Shown here: one piece after another, positions 11,640-22,527 of the stretch
Position numbering within the stretch: position 1 is the first letter of the stretch
Layout: every line of letters begins with the position of its first letter
Translations under genes and position numbers: made by a program
From: Myrica gale
Taxonomy: Eukaryota; Streptophyta; Magnoliopsida; Fagales; Myricaceae
NCBI GenBank assembly: GCA_963930655.1
Contig: OZ005609.1
Span: 13,064,501 to 13,128,500, forward strand
DNA length: 64,000 bases
Direction of reading: 5' to 3'
Notes under the pieces: model-generated
Databases searched by the model: none
The model's input: the letters and a program-made list of their open reading frames with translations, nothing else
What the model was told of the DNA's origin: nothing

Positions 11640-13062
11640 CAACTTCTTCATCGACAGAGGTCGGAAGGGAAGGTTACCGATGAGCTTCAAAAACAAAACT
11701 TCGCAATCGGTTTGATTATGCTTTGGTCTTTAAATTGCTAATCTTTCTTTTCTTTTTTGTTTGTTTGGTCAACTTTGTTTCTGTTTGGATGCTAACGGAA
11801 AAAAAAAACAAGTTGTCAAAAGGAAATAAAAATTAATTTGTAAGATGTATAATAGAGTCTTGTTCTTCCTATTACAGTGATGGTAGCCCTCTTGGGTGGC
11901 CATTAACCCGTGGTCTTAGCGCCCCACGACAGCGTCAGTGTGAGGGTCAGGGTTAGTGTCAGCGGGCACAAACTTTAATATAACTCTTGGCGGCACTCCT
12001 TTTAAGCGAGGGGGTGGGATGAAATCCTGTTTTGCTTGTCAAGTTACGCAAGATGACAGTATGAGTGGTTGAAACCAAGCCTTGAATGATGGTTCAATTC
12101 CTAACGAGGACTATATGTTAATTTGAACAATTAGAATTTGACCCGATTTTAGGTGAGATCCGATGAACCAAATAAAATACAAGTGTTTTATTGTAGATGT
12201 ATTTTAATTGGTGTAAATACTTCATGACATGTCTTAGTTTATTTCTAAGATTCGTGTTTAATGAAATCATGTTTAAGACCAGCAGTTCAACAAGATTGGT
12301 GATTGTCTAGGTATGTTGAAGGTTTGATTGTAGTCTACATATAATTTGCCTACACGGAGCTGGCGCTTTGATGTTTTCAGAGCACTTGAAGTATGTTCAG
12401 AGTTAGCTCAAAGTTTGATCAGAAGTAACGAAATATTGTTGTAACGATTTTAACATATGCGCCCAAGATTCAATAAGTCTTGAAACTTCGTGAATATCTT
12501 CCCTCCGACTCCCTAGAGTCTAAAAGCTAATTTCTCACAATTGCTCATTAGGTTCCTGAAGTAATTTTGAAAGACCTAAGCTTTCTAGAGCCTTCTTCAA
12601 GATTCTCTCTCTGATAATGTTTCTGTAGTCTGTTATTGTGAGAACTGAGATTGAACCCAACGAGATTCTTCCTTCCCTCATTATCTCAGATTCGATTTTG
12701 ATCACCAAGATAATACCATGACTGTTTGTTCCTAGTGTGAAAGAGCTGATTACACATGGGTGTGGAAAGATTGGCTTGACTGTAGAGTTCGACTTTTTGG
12801 AATCAAGATCTTTAAATGGAAGAGGAGTTCTTCATTCCCTGCATGGTGCAGATCTGGATGTTGTATAAAAGGTAAAAAACAAGTTGTGTTAGACTAACAA
12901 ACGGGGTGTTGGGTAGTTTATAGATCATTGTGTATTGAGTTTGAAGTTTCTAGTCTATTCGCTTAAAATGACGTACGAGCCCGGAGAGTTTTTTTCCTCT
13001 TGAAAGAATTTTTTTCAAGTGATTTTTCTCTTCAACATCAATCTTGGTGTCATTGTATGTGA
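11640..13062. other. No gene recognised; possible copia LTR remnant
   Basis: Apart from the short frame continuing to about 11700, I see no supportable gene. Sequence from about 12300 to 13062, continuing after the composite element to about 17090 (where TTATTCAACCCCCTTCTAA occurs), resembles a copia LTR split by that element, but I cannot fix its ends. Confidence 0.3.
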
Positions 13063-13302
13063 TTGTGATTGTTTAGAGAATTTAGTAGGCTTAATTTCAC
13101 TAGGGACCCCTGTGGTATTATAGGGTTGCAAATAAGCTGTCGAGGTAATGATTTCAACAATTAGGCCCCTGAGGTTAAGTTTTAAGAAAAAACAAAACCC
13201 TCCGTAAATTTTCCGTCAGTTTCGTTAACGTCCATTGCTGGCGTGGCTTTAAGTTAGAAAACGACGTCGTTCATTGAAAACTTCAAGTTAGAAAAACTTC
13301 AC

Positions 13303-13488
13303 GTGAAGCTCGTTTTGCCTGGACCTCGCTTTCTTCCAGTATTGGTCGTGACTTTGGTCTTGATTAATCCCGTTTATGGTCAGATCAGTACCTCATTCAA
13401 CGCTTCAATGATTACTAGTTTCACCCCTTACAATAACTTCGTTACAAATAGCACTGGAAATGGGACCTCACCAATTGCGAGCTGCTGC
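13303..13488 (+). pseudogene. Lipid-transfer protein gene fragment (left arm)
   Basis: The frame starts MKLVLPGPRFLPVLVVTLVL, a signal peptide ending near VYGQ, and continues through TSFTPYNNFVTNSTGNG to SPIASCC. This matches the first half of a GPI-anchored non-specific lipid transfer protein (eight-cysteine motif). The frame then runs into CACTACAAAAAAA, a transposon end. Two early cysteines are replaced (Phe and Tyr), so this copy is decayed. Confidence 0.6.
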
Positions 13489-13708
13489 CACTACAAAAAA
13501 ATCAGTCTCTCTCCACGAAGTTGTTCACCCACGGTATTAAGTCGTCGAAGGTTCGTCGAGGTTGCTGTGTCGATAGTTCTCTTCCTCCATGATCTTTTTT
13601 CTCCGTCAGCAATGAGAGGCTAGGTCTACCATGGTTGGCGTCGGGGCAGTTTTTGAGTTGTCGTCGATGAAGGGCCCTCTTTTCTCACGGGCTAGTCGAC
13701 GAGGAATA

Positions 13709-13962
13709 GGATTCAGTCCAGACCGTACGGGTCTAGACGTGTCCAGACACGTCTAGACCCGTGGTCTGGATTGAATCCGAACGAAACGGACGACGGGGAG
13801 GCCGGCATGGAAATTCTCGAGCGAGGAGACAATCATCCCGAGTGCGGAAATAGGGAGGCCTCAATAAATGACATGGCGGCCTCCCCATCGTCCATGTCGT
13901 TCGAATTCAATCCAGACCGTGGGTCTAGACGCGTCTCGACCCGTAGGGTCTGGACTGAATCC
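13709..13962. mobile_element. Second foldback element of the hairpin-ended type
   Basis: Two hairpins, 13709-13778 and 13903-13962, are inverted copies of each other and individually self-complementary, built on GGATTCAGTCCAGAC and GTACGGGTCTAGAC. A further inverted pair (ACGACGGGGAGGCCG near 13790 and CGGCCTCCCCATCGTCC near 13876) extends the arms inward. The core (GGATTC.GTCC.GAC...GTACGGGTC) is shared with 8558-8787. No clear target duplication was found. Confidence 0.5.
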
Positions 13963-14269
13963 GAACTCTGGTCGATGATGCTATACGCCGACTATAACGA
14001 CCCAAGGACAAGTACTAGCCACATCTGTGCTTTGACTTCAAAATGACTAGTCAAGGTCGCTCTTGAAGCCCCTTGGATCATTATAAAGCTCAGTTCAACC
14101 TAGTAAGGTCCCAATGTGGGACTTGACCCTTATAAAAGTCATCTCTCATTCATTCTCCTCTCCCACTCCATGTGGGATTCAGAGTATCACATCGACGACC
14201 CATAAGTCGTCAATAATTTCCTAGTTCTCACCGACGACATCAAGCCGCCAGCCATTCACAATTTTGCTT

Positions 14270-15942
14270 CAATACAAAAAACAGGTTCATAGCTCCGATC
14301 GCTAAAAACGCCGCTAAATGGTGTTTTTTGCGACGTTTTGCAAAAAACCGCGAATAAAGGGGATCTATGGCAGCAGTCTTTTTAGCGACGGTCACTGACC
14401 GTCGCTATAGACCCCCTTTAGAAAAAACGCTGCTAACGGTAATACCTTTCGCGACAGTCTTTTTAGAGGCGGTCTGTGACCGCCACTATAGACCCCCTTT
14501 AGCAGCATTTTTTTGCAAAACGCCGTGAAAGGTATGTTCTTTAGCGGCGGTCACTGACTGCCCCTATAAACCCCCTTTTGTAGCGTTTTGCAAACAAACG
14601 TCGCTTGACTTGTTTGGGACGGTCAGTAACCGCTGCTATAGACCCCCTTTAGCAGCGTTTTTTGCAAAACGCTGCTAGAAATCAGGTATCTACAGCAGCG
14701 GTCACTGTGAAAAAATATATATTTATTAATTATAAGTTATTTAATGTTAATAATTATTTTATATATTATTTTATTCTTTTTAATATACATGGTCGCATTC
14801 GCGGCGTTGGATTAGGACCAACTCCTTCATCTCATCCTGCCAACACCAACGTAAGATCCAATCAGCCCACATCCTTTAGTAACGAGAGAGCGGTATATAT
14901 GGAAAATAGAGTTCAGACGTTGGAGTCTGAAGTAGCAACATTTAAATCTACAATACAAATGATGGCACACGCTTGGGTAAAAGGTATATTTACTTATCCT
15001 CACATATTACTATTGATTCTATTTATGTATATTTCGTAGTTAATTAATGTTTGTTTAACTGTTGTAGGAGCAACGTCAATACCAAGATGTTGCCAATAAC
15101 AATCAAGTTTCACCAGCAATTCATAGATCATCTCATGCAAGTCGGAAAACGAGTGCTGGTAAGATACTAACATAAATGAATACTGTCATTAATTTAATTT
15201 TAAGTGTGTACTAAGCTCTTTTATCTTTTTTCATGTCATTATTGTTAGTTAATTTTTCAATATTGCAATACCAGACAATGTCGATGATGCAGAAAGTGCA
15301 GGAGCAGATGGTGCTGATGAAGGTGTTGAAGGTGGAGAGGATTAAATTTATAGTTATTTGTTGTTAAATGTCATGACTTGTTAGTTTTTAGACTATTGAG
15401 AAACTGTCATTCACTTATTTTTGTTTGATGCAAAACTTATAAGATATGGTTATAATGAAATATAGTTTGTTTTATTACATTTTTCTTTGTTTGCATCAAT
15501 CAATTAAAATCTATAACAAAATTTGTATTGCAAGAAAATATTAAAAAAAACGAAATTCAAATATTAAAAAAAAACAGCACACCTGTAGCAGCGAACACTG
15601 ACCGCCGTAATATGTAAACGAATGGAAAGGGTTATAGCAGCGGTCACATGACCGTCGCTATAACACTATAATCGCGGTCACATGACCGCCGCTATAACAC
15701 TATAGTTACGATCATTTGACCGCTATTATAACCTACTCTGCAGAAAAAACCACAACCGCGGTTGGGCCTATTAGGTGACCGCCGCTATAGACCCGAGATC
15801 TTCACCAGCGGTCACCCAAACCGCCGCTATAGACCTACGCCGACGGGGATATAGCAGCAATCGAGACCGTCGCTAAAAAACCGCTATTATAGGTTATAGC
15901 AGCGATTTCCGACCGCCGCTATAGGTCGGTTTTTTTGTAGTG
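14270..15942 (+). mobile_element. Deleted CACTA (En/Spm) element
   Basis: The right end is TTTTTTTGTAGTG, the reverse complement of a canonical CACTACAAAAAAA terminus. The left end near 14270 is a degenerate CAATACAAAAAA. Dense subterminal repeats on the theme AGCGGCGGTCACTGACCGCC followed by GCTATAGACCCCCTTT occupy about 14300-14700 and 15590-15930. The interior has the last exons of a plant CACTA transposase-like protein. The 3-bp duplication is not evident. Confidence 0.65.
14796..15345 (+). pseudogene. 3' remnant of a CACTA transposase-like gene
   Basis: Coding pieces read GRIRGVGLGPTPSSHPANTN, RVQTLESEVATFK (short coiled coil), then after an intron EQRQYQDVANNNQ, and finally an acidic tail ADGADEGVEGGED with stop at 15345. 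The coiled-coil tail is typical of plant Ptta/En/Spm transposase proteins. The DNA-binding and catalytic parts are missing. Confidence 0.5.
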
Positions 15943-16454
15943 AGTGCCCCATAGCCGAGACAAACTTGAAGACTTTGTAATATTTTGACACTTATATGGA
16001 CGCGGATACTACCAGGTGAACATAGAATATTGTGGAGGAAAGTTGTCCCCCAAAACCCGCGTGCATAGATAAGCTTTCTAAAAGCAACAAGATTCCATGG
16101 CTATTAATATATATATTTTTGGTTGTCATCCTTACTAAACACCAAGCTCCGTTAGACTGGGTCTTGATCGAGATGGACGAAACGTATCGCGTTTTCTTTA
16201 GATATGAATCCGACAGAAGAAGAAGAAGAAGAAGAAGCCAGAAAGTCTACGTGGCATTCGAGTACTCCATACTCTTTTCCTCCCTGTTTTATTTAATAAA
16301 ACAAAATAAATAAATAAACGAATTACCAAGAACACTTCTTGTATTTTACAAAGTCTTCAAGTTGTCTCAGCCGTGGGTGAACAACTTCTACGACGAATTT
16401 TGCCACTTTCCCCGACGGACTCCGTCGTGTAGAGAGACTGATTTTCTTGTAGTG

Positions 16455-16640
16455 GCAGCAGCTCGCAATTGGTGAGATCCCATTTCCAGTGGTATTTGTA
16501 ACGAAGTTATTGCAAGGGGTGAAACTAGTACTCATTGAAGTGTTGCATGGGGTACAGATCTGGCCATAAACAAGAATAATCAAGACCAGAGTCACGACCA
16601 ATATTGGAAGAAAGTGAGGTCCAGGCGAAACAAGCTTCAT
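16455..16640 (-). pseudogene. Lipid-transfer protein gene fragment (right arm)
   Basis: This is the inverted partner of 13303-13488: signal peptide, VYGQICTPCNTSMSTSFTPC, then NNFVTNTTGNG and SPIASCC. It keeps the cysteines lost in the left copy, so it is closer to the donor. It too ends exactly at a CACTACAA terminus. The C-terminal half of the eight-cysteine motif and the GPI signal are missing. Confidence 0.6.
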
Positions 16641-16872
16641 GTGAAGTTTTTCTAACTTGAAGTTTTCAATGAACGGCTTAGTTTTCTAATTTAAAGTCAC
16701 GTCAGCAATGGACGTTAACGAATCTGACGGCAAATTGACGAAGATGTTTATTTTTTCTTAAAAATCAACCTCAGGGGCCTGAAATCATTATCTCGGAGGC
16801 TTATTTGCAACCCTAGAATACCATAGGGGCTACTAGTGCAATTAAGCCTATTTAGTAACTGTTGTGATTGTT

Positions 16873-17387
16873 ATTTGTTTGTTTCTTTGATTAAAAAAGA
16901 AATTCTTACGTATATACTAGAATTGATAATCTGCAATAATCTTACCATATTGAGTTGTTATTCCGCATAATATACTGGTTGATTGAGTGTCTTTGAAATT
17001 TGTTGATAAGCTTGTGAGATTGTACAACGTATAATTAAAAAAGGACCGAGAATTTTTATAACTTATTCAACCCCCTTCTAAGTTCGACTACTGTATACTG
17101 AGTCTTGAACCACCATATTCATCTATGACCATTGCCGATATACAATTCAAAATACACCATATATTACCGCAAACATTACGAGACAACGTACCCCATGATA
17201 CTGGTCTAGTAGGGGGCGGGCGGCACCGGTACCAATATATATGCTAATGACTTTACACATGATCGAGCAGATCATAAGTGGAAATATGTAATAATTCAAT
17301 ATATTGGTTATAGCTAGCGACTGACAAATCATATATATACTAAAACCATCTTAGCTCGCCTATGCTTCTGCAGATAAGTGGTCTATT
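16873..17387. other. Intergenic, no gene seen
   Basis: AT-rich spacer between the composite element and the first transporter gene. The first 220 bp may be the other half of the copia LTR split by the composite element. The last part contains the 3' untranslated region of the transporter, whose end I cannot place. Confidence 0.4.
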
Positions 17388-20300
17388 CTAAAGCTCATAT
17401 GTCATGCCCACTTTTAGCATGCGCTTGTGAGGGATATCAAAAACATTTTCAGTCTGTCTTAGATTTTTCTTCAAGAAATTGTATCCATAATTTATCAGAA
17501 GTCTTTTTCCTATACCAGCTCCTTTGCCTGCAACCACTTCATTTTGACCAATCAAGTGAACAACCCCATTACGCCACGCTTCATCCAAAGCCTCGACCTC
17601 TCTCTCCACCTCCTCTTGCAGCTTCCCTTCATCAGCATGTTTCACATCCGTGTCTTCGTTAACCAACCCAGCATCCAATTCATGACCGTCATGAGCTTCT
17701 ACAGTACTATTTATAACTGTATTTTGGGAGAACCAAATATCATCTATAACGAACTCCTTCAGTTTCTCTACCAACATCTTCTCAAATGGCTCTGGCTCGT
17801 AACGCATGTCTGTGTACCCGTATCTCACCACGCATCGGAAAACATTTTGGTCTTTAGGCTTCACACGCCGAAAGAGGAAACGCTCTTCCGCCGGAACTTT
17901 ACCAATGGGTAGCGATTTGATGGTGACGAAAACGAGGACCGAGTGCAGTGCAGGCACATTTACCACGTAGTGCTTGAAAATTGGTGGGATGCCCTGGACA
18001 AGTTCCGAGTAGAACAAGGCCAACCCGGGTAATCGACAAAATTTTGCATCAGCAGCTATCTCCTTGAGCTTCTCTGGAGCAACTTTGTGATCCAGCTCAT
18101 AAAAGTATTTTCTTCTGTGCACGTCGTTCCAAATATACATTATAGCCATTAGAACTGCGGCAAAGGCCAGGGGAAGATATCCTCCTTGGTCAAACTTGTA
18201 GAGAACCGAGCTTAAATACAGAAGCTCCACAGTGCCAATGACAAGAACATACGAGACTATCAAGAGTATGTGAGATTTCCATATCATGATCATGATTAGC
18301 ACTAAGAAAGCCGAAGTGAGAGCCATCACAAACACCACTGCTATTCCTGTAGGCAAAAAACTAGATGAATAAACTTTCCTTTCTTCTGGGTGCGCAGACA
18401 AATAAAAAATGAACATTTATTACGTTTGATCTTTGTGTTCTACTGAATAGCTAAATTCAACCAACAAACATGTGTGACAAAATCAGACAGATAAAGACTA
18501 CATAATGAAAAGCTATGTGGGGGGAAGTTGTGTATATATACCGTATGCATTGCCAATCTTCGCGGTGCTCCTGAAACCCAGAGTGACCCCAACACAAGCC
18601 AGCATAAGAAGGTAATTGACTTCTGGTATGTAGACTTGTCCTTCATACTTAGCCGATGTATGCACGATTTTCACCCGAGGGAAGCACCCTAGGGAAAGGG
18701 ACTGCTGGACTATAGAGAAAGTCCCTGAAATCATGGCCTGACTAGCTACTATAGACGCCAATATGGCCACCACAAACATTGGCCAATACAAAGGGTCTGC
18801 ATCACAAGTAGCCAATAACCTCAATCAGTGATTATATTATCCAACATGTTAGCAAATCACCAAAAAATAAAAGAACCACGAAGGCGAGAAGCCTTTTTTT
18901 TTTGTTTAATTACCTGGTATGGACTTGAAGAAGGTATCACTAACAAGATCATTGTGCTTGCGAAGGAAGGCAGCTTGGCCAGAGTATGCCAAAATGAGAG
19001 CCGGGTAGGTCACCGAGCACATACTTATTTGTATGGACCGAACAGTGAAGTGACCAACATCAGCAAATAGTGCTTCCGTTCCTGCATTTTTCCAAGTTAC
19101 ACTTTTGATTGACAGATCTTCCAAGGATTCGTAAAAGATATCTCATTGGAACTGCAAAATCAAATACCGACCTGTTATGGCAAGGACGATGCCACCAAGA
19201 GAAATCCAAGCTTCTTTTCCGTTCCTTTGGAAATACTGTACGATGTAACTTGGATTTATGGCATTGATAACACTTGGGTCAAACTTGATGAAATTGTAAA
19301 GGCCAATACCCCCAATTAACGCAAACCAGATACAAATAATTGGCGCAAAACTGTAACCCTCTTTGTCAGTTCCAAATCTTTGAACCATGAACAGGAAAAT
19401 CAGGATAGCAACTGATATCCAAACAATCATATCTGCATCGGCAAAAAACGAAAAACAAAAGAAGAACAAGTGGTATGAGATGGCATGCCACGAGAAAAGA
19501 AGATTATAATCACTTTGAAATTGGTCATTTCTACTGGTAATTGGAAGGTGAAAAATTCGTGATGCGTCAAATATTGGATACCTTCTGACATCGCAGAGGT
19601 AGCTCCCCTGATGCCTCCCACAGCCGATAAAACTGTCAATTAAGTTGAAAGGAGCAAAGTTATACTCTTTGTCAATTCAAAGTCAAACAAAATAATGAGG
19701 ATCTAGGAGACAAAATTCTAAACATTATTGTCCTTTTGCGTCTTTCTAAGGAATTGGCAGTGACGATAACAGAAGCCTACTATACCCGTACCCCATTGGA
19801 AAGGTGGACGGAGGATGGTGGACCCTTCCTATGTTATAATTCAAATAGGGCATTTCCATAGCTGAGCCCACTGATTTTTACGTTCTTTTACAGAGTTACA
19901 CCGCGAATATTCCCTGATTCTTACACTTACGTTATTGATGCTAATATAACGTTTTTATCAGTCATTTCAAAGATTCCAAGGTAGGAGATTATGAAGAACC
20001 TGAGATACAAGGAGTGAGAACACCATCCCCAATCACCATAGCAGTTCCAAGCATTGTGGCAAACAACAGGAAGAACTTGGCGAATTGGCTGTTCTCCAGC
20101 TTCGACTTGACCTTTGATGCTAACCGCTGACGACTTCCCGGTAACTCAAGCTTGAAATTGGAGACGTCCTGGTCCTCAGCTTGCTGATTTGGGATCAAAC
20201 CAATCTTTGCATAACGGCATATGAGAGAGTACAACGCAAAAGTCCCCCCTAAAAAGGAAGTAACAATACAATTAGATTACTATTCATACTCAAATCTCTC

Positions 20301-21102
20301 GTACAGATAAGAAAGATTAGAAACAGAGCCAGTTGTGTCAAATATATCCCAGTCTGGAACTTAAATCGTCGTTTCATAAAGATAAAGGCTTTTGAACTTC
20401 GACGGAAAAACCACTGAATAGTTGGGTAAGCTCCAAATATGTATCGTACCTTCGCCGTTATCATTGGCACGCAAGACGATGAAAACGTACTTAACCAGAG
20501 GGATCAAGGTGAGGGTATAGAATATCAAAGAAAGAACACCCAATATGTCGTCGTTGTGCTTGATGCCATTTGTGAAAGTGCTTGCGTAAACATATAACGG
20601 TGAGGTACCAATATCTCCGTATACAATCCCGATGCTCTGGAATGCTAGATGCAAGATCACCGACAACGCCACAGTCTGAAAAAATTTCGAAGAAGAAAGT
20701 TCCAGAAAATCAAATTTAGCTGGTAAATCTTTTTTTAAAAAAATTTCTCGTAGTTGCCATGCCGTGCAAAACAAATTTAGCTGGTAAATCCTTCCTTTTT
20801 TGTGTCTGAAAAGAAAGCAAATTTAAGGCAAATGAAGTCTGAAACATACTAGAATCACCTAGACGATGATGATTATGTAAGTAACAGGACAATGTTATTT
20901 GATCATGCAGGAACTATGATGTGGAAAGCAATTTGTATTCTACGACAGTGCAAACCTTGGAGCCATGGCCATGGTGACCGGGAACTGTGGAGGACTCTAT
21001 GTCCAAGGAATCGTATCTTTTCAGAAGTTTCTTCCCATTGAGTTCCGTAGAGACTTCCTTCATGCTCTGTTCAGGATTTTCTGGTGCCACTTCATCAGAC
21101 AT
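17388..21102 (-). CDS. HAK/KUP high-affinity K+ transporter, copy A (HAK5-like)
   Basis: This is a plasma-membrane K+ transporter of the KT/HAK/KUP family, predicted to be 771 residues. Exons in gene order are 21102-20956, 20675-20450, 20248-20000, 19632-19582, 19432-19172, 19081-18914, 18796-18542 and 18346-17388; all junctions are GT-AG and keep phase. Landmarks are [10 protein letters not shown] near the N-terminus, the first membrane segment with [63 protein letters not shown] and [10 protein letters not shown]. The large last exon gives final membrane segments, the cytosolic tail and the terminal [10 protein letters not shown]. Length and motifs fit cluster I (AtHAK5 type, K+ uptake at low external K+); the cluster assignment is from memory. 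No stop or frameshift was found. The gene stands 1.4 kb downstream of copy B, on the same strand. Confidence 0.93.
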
Positions 21103-22527
21103 TTCTGTGACCCCAGAAACTCTACTACTACTCTTTGGACAGGAAACACAAAGACTCCCTTCTCTCCTACGTACTAGCTCGTAGTGCTATTTTCCAATAC
21201 TGAGGAGTGGGGAATAAGGGAGGAGGGCAGCCTGGCAGGTTTATAAACAAAAACACCAAGCCGACGGGTTTGAATCGACGCGGTTTTTCCAAGCATGTGC
21301 GAATTGCCACGGGAAGCCCGTGCAAGTTGTGGGTCAATAGTCACTGTTGGTAGGGGTCCAAAATCTATTGATCTATAGCGTGAGCCAATGGTCACGCAGC
21401 ATCTAAGGAAAGCTCCTACCTTTTTTTCTGAGCACGGGGAAACTCCTCTGTTTTTTAACTTTTGACCGCAACCAAGCTACCAAGGCATTGTCACGCAGCA
21501 TCTAAGGAAAGCTCCTACCTTTTTTTCTGAGCACGGGGAAACTCCTCTGTTTTAACCAAGGCATTGTCAATAGAGTCCCAAAGCCTGGAAAAGTACCATT
21601 TTTCCCTCCTCCTAGAAAATTGAATAGAATGCTCAAAACAAAAATCAAGACAAAAATAAATTGAACACGATTTTAATTTAGTTCTTGTGCGAGTAAAATT
21701 GGTTCAGTGAATCTGACAACCAGCAAATGTTTTCAAAGTTTTGACAAGTTCGACTTGGGAATTGAGTGTAATGGCAGAGGGAAGGGGGGCGCCGACGACC
21801 TCTGACTAGATATAGGTGTTTGTCTTGCCCCACAAAATTTTAGTACTAATTAAAAAAAAGTGTATAAAATAAATTTTCTTACCAATTAAATTTTTTTTTT
21901 ATTATAATATTCATTCAAATCTTTCTTTTTTATTTATTTTTTTTTACCATTGACCACGCACGGAACTGCAAGTTCGTTTATGCACCAAGAAGCTACCTAG
22001 TCTAGGGAGACAGGTTTAAGCCACCACCATAGTAGCTTCTAAGGTAGTTTAGGCTTTTTAGATATCAACAATGGTTTTTATTATTTTTTTACTATCTTTG
22101 TTTTTCTGAGGAAATTCCTTCATAATTCGAAGCTTCTGACCCTGACGTCGAAACAAGGTCTGATATCCATAGTATCCCCCACTCGTGGTGACTGGTGAGA
22201 CTCAATTTTCAATAAGAAATTTATAAGTCTTGTATTAGTATGACTTCACTTCCAAGTGTTTTAGTAATAAGTATTCATGATCTGGGAAAAAAAGAAAAAC
22301 ACCCAACGCAAAAAAGGAAGAACTTCATTGACATAATAAATTCTTTCTGGTTATACATCTCGATGAGCAGCTATTCCTCTGTCCTATGAACTATAATTAC
22401 GACAGTGCTTATTCTATATGAACGGATTTGACACCAGAAAAAAGGAACATAAAGGAGACTAAAACCTACAGAAATCAGCATAGGACGCTTTTGCTCTCAA
22501 AAGACCAAAGTACTGCAACCCCAGGTT
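21103..22527. other. Spacer between the two transporter genes (promoter of copy A)
   Basis: No gene is visible. Near copy A it contains a TATA-like TTTATAAAC (minus strand, 21238-21248) about 140 nt upstream of the start codon and a direct tandem duplication at 21391-21590. The rest is AT-rich with poly-A/T runs. It must also include the 3' untranslated region of copy B. Confidence 0.5.
21391..21590. repeat. Tandem duplication, 99-bp period
   Basis: GTCACGCAGCATCTAAGG occurs at 21391 and again at 21490, followed in both by the same CTCCTACCTTTTTTTCTGAG and GGGGAAACTCCTCTG. The copies are nearly identical, so the duplication is recent. It lies about 290-490 nt upstream of the copy A start codon. 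Confidence 0.85.

Larger units (their letters stand above)
13074..16861. mobile_element. Composite element with long inverted arms
   Basis: Arms at about 13084-13530 and 16408-16856 are inverted copies of each other. The 11-bp sequence TTGTGATTGTT flanks the whole at 13063-13073 and 16862-16872, as expected for a target duplication of the size made by Mutator-like elements. Each arm carries the 5' part of a lipid-transfer-protein gene and then a CACTA-like terminus (CACTACAA) at 13489 and, inverted, at 16454. The interior contains a foldback element and a second CACTA-like element. No mudrA-type transposase is visible. Confidence 0.5.

Noticed and set aside
11626..13062. Possible gene in the block between the nested LTR and the composite element
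   Set aside because: No frame longer than the short continuation near 11630-11700 has coding character, and splice-linked exons could not be assembled.
16032..16313. Open frame with a run of eight arginines
   Set aside because: The run comes from a GAA/AGA simple repeat; the rest has no recognisable motif and lies inside the composite transposon.
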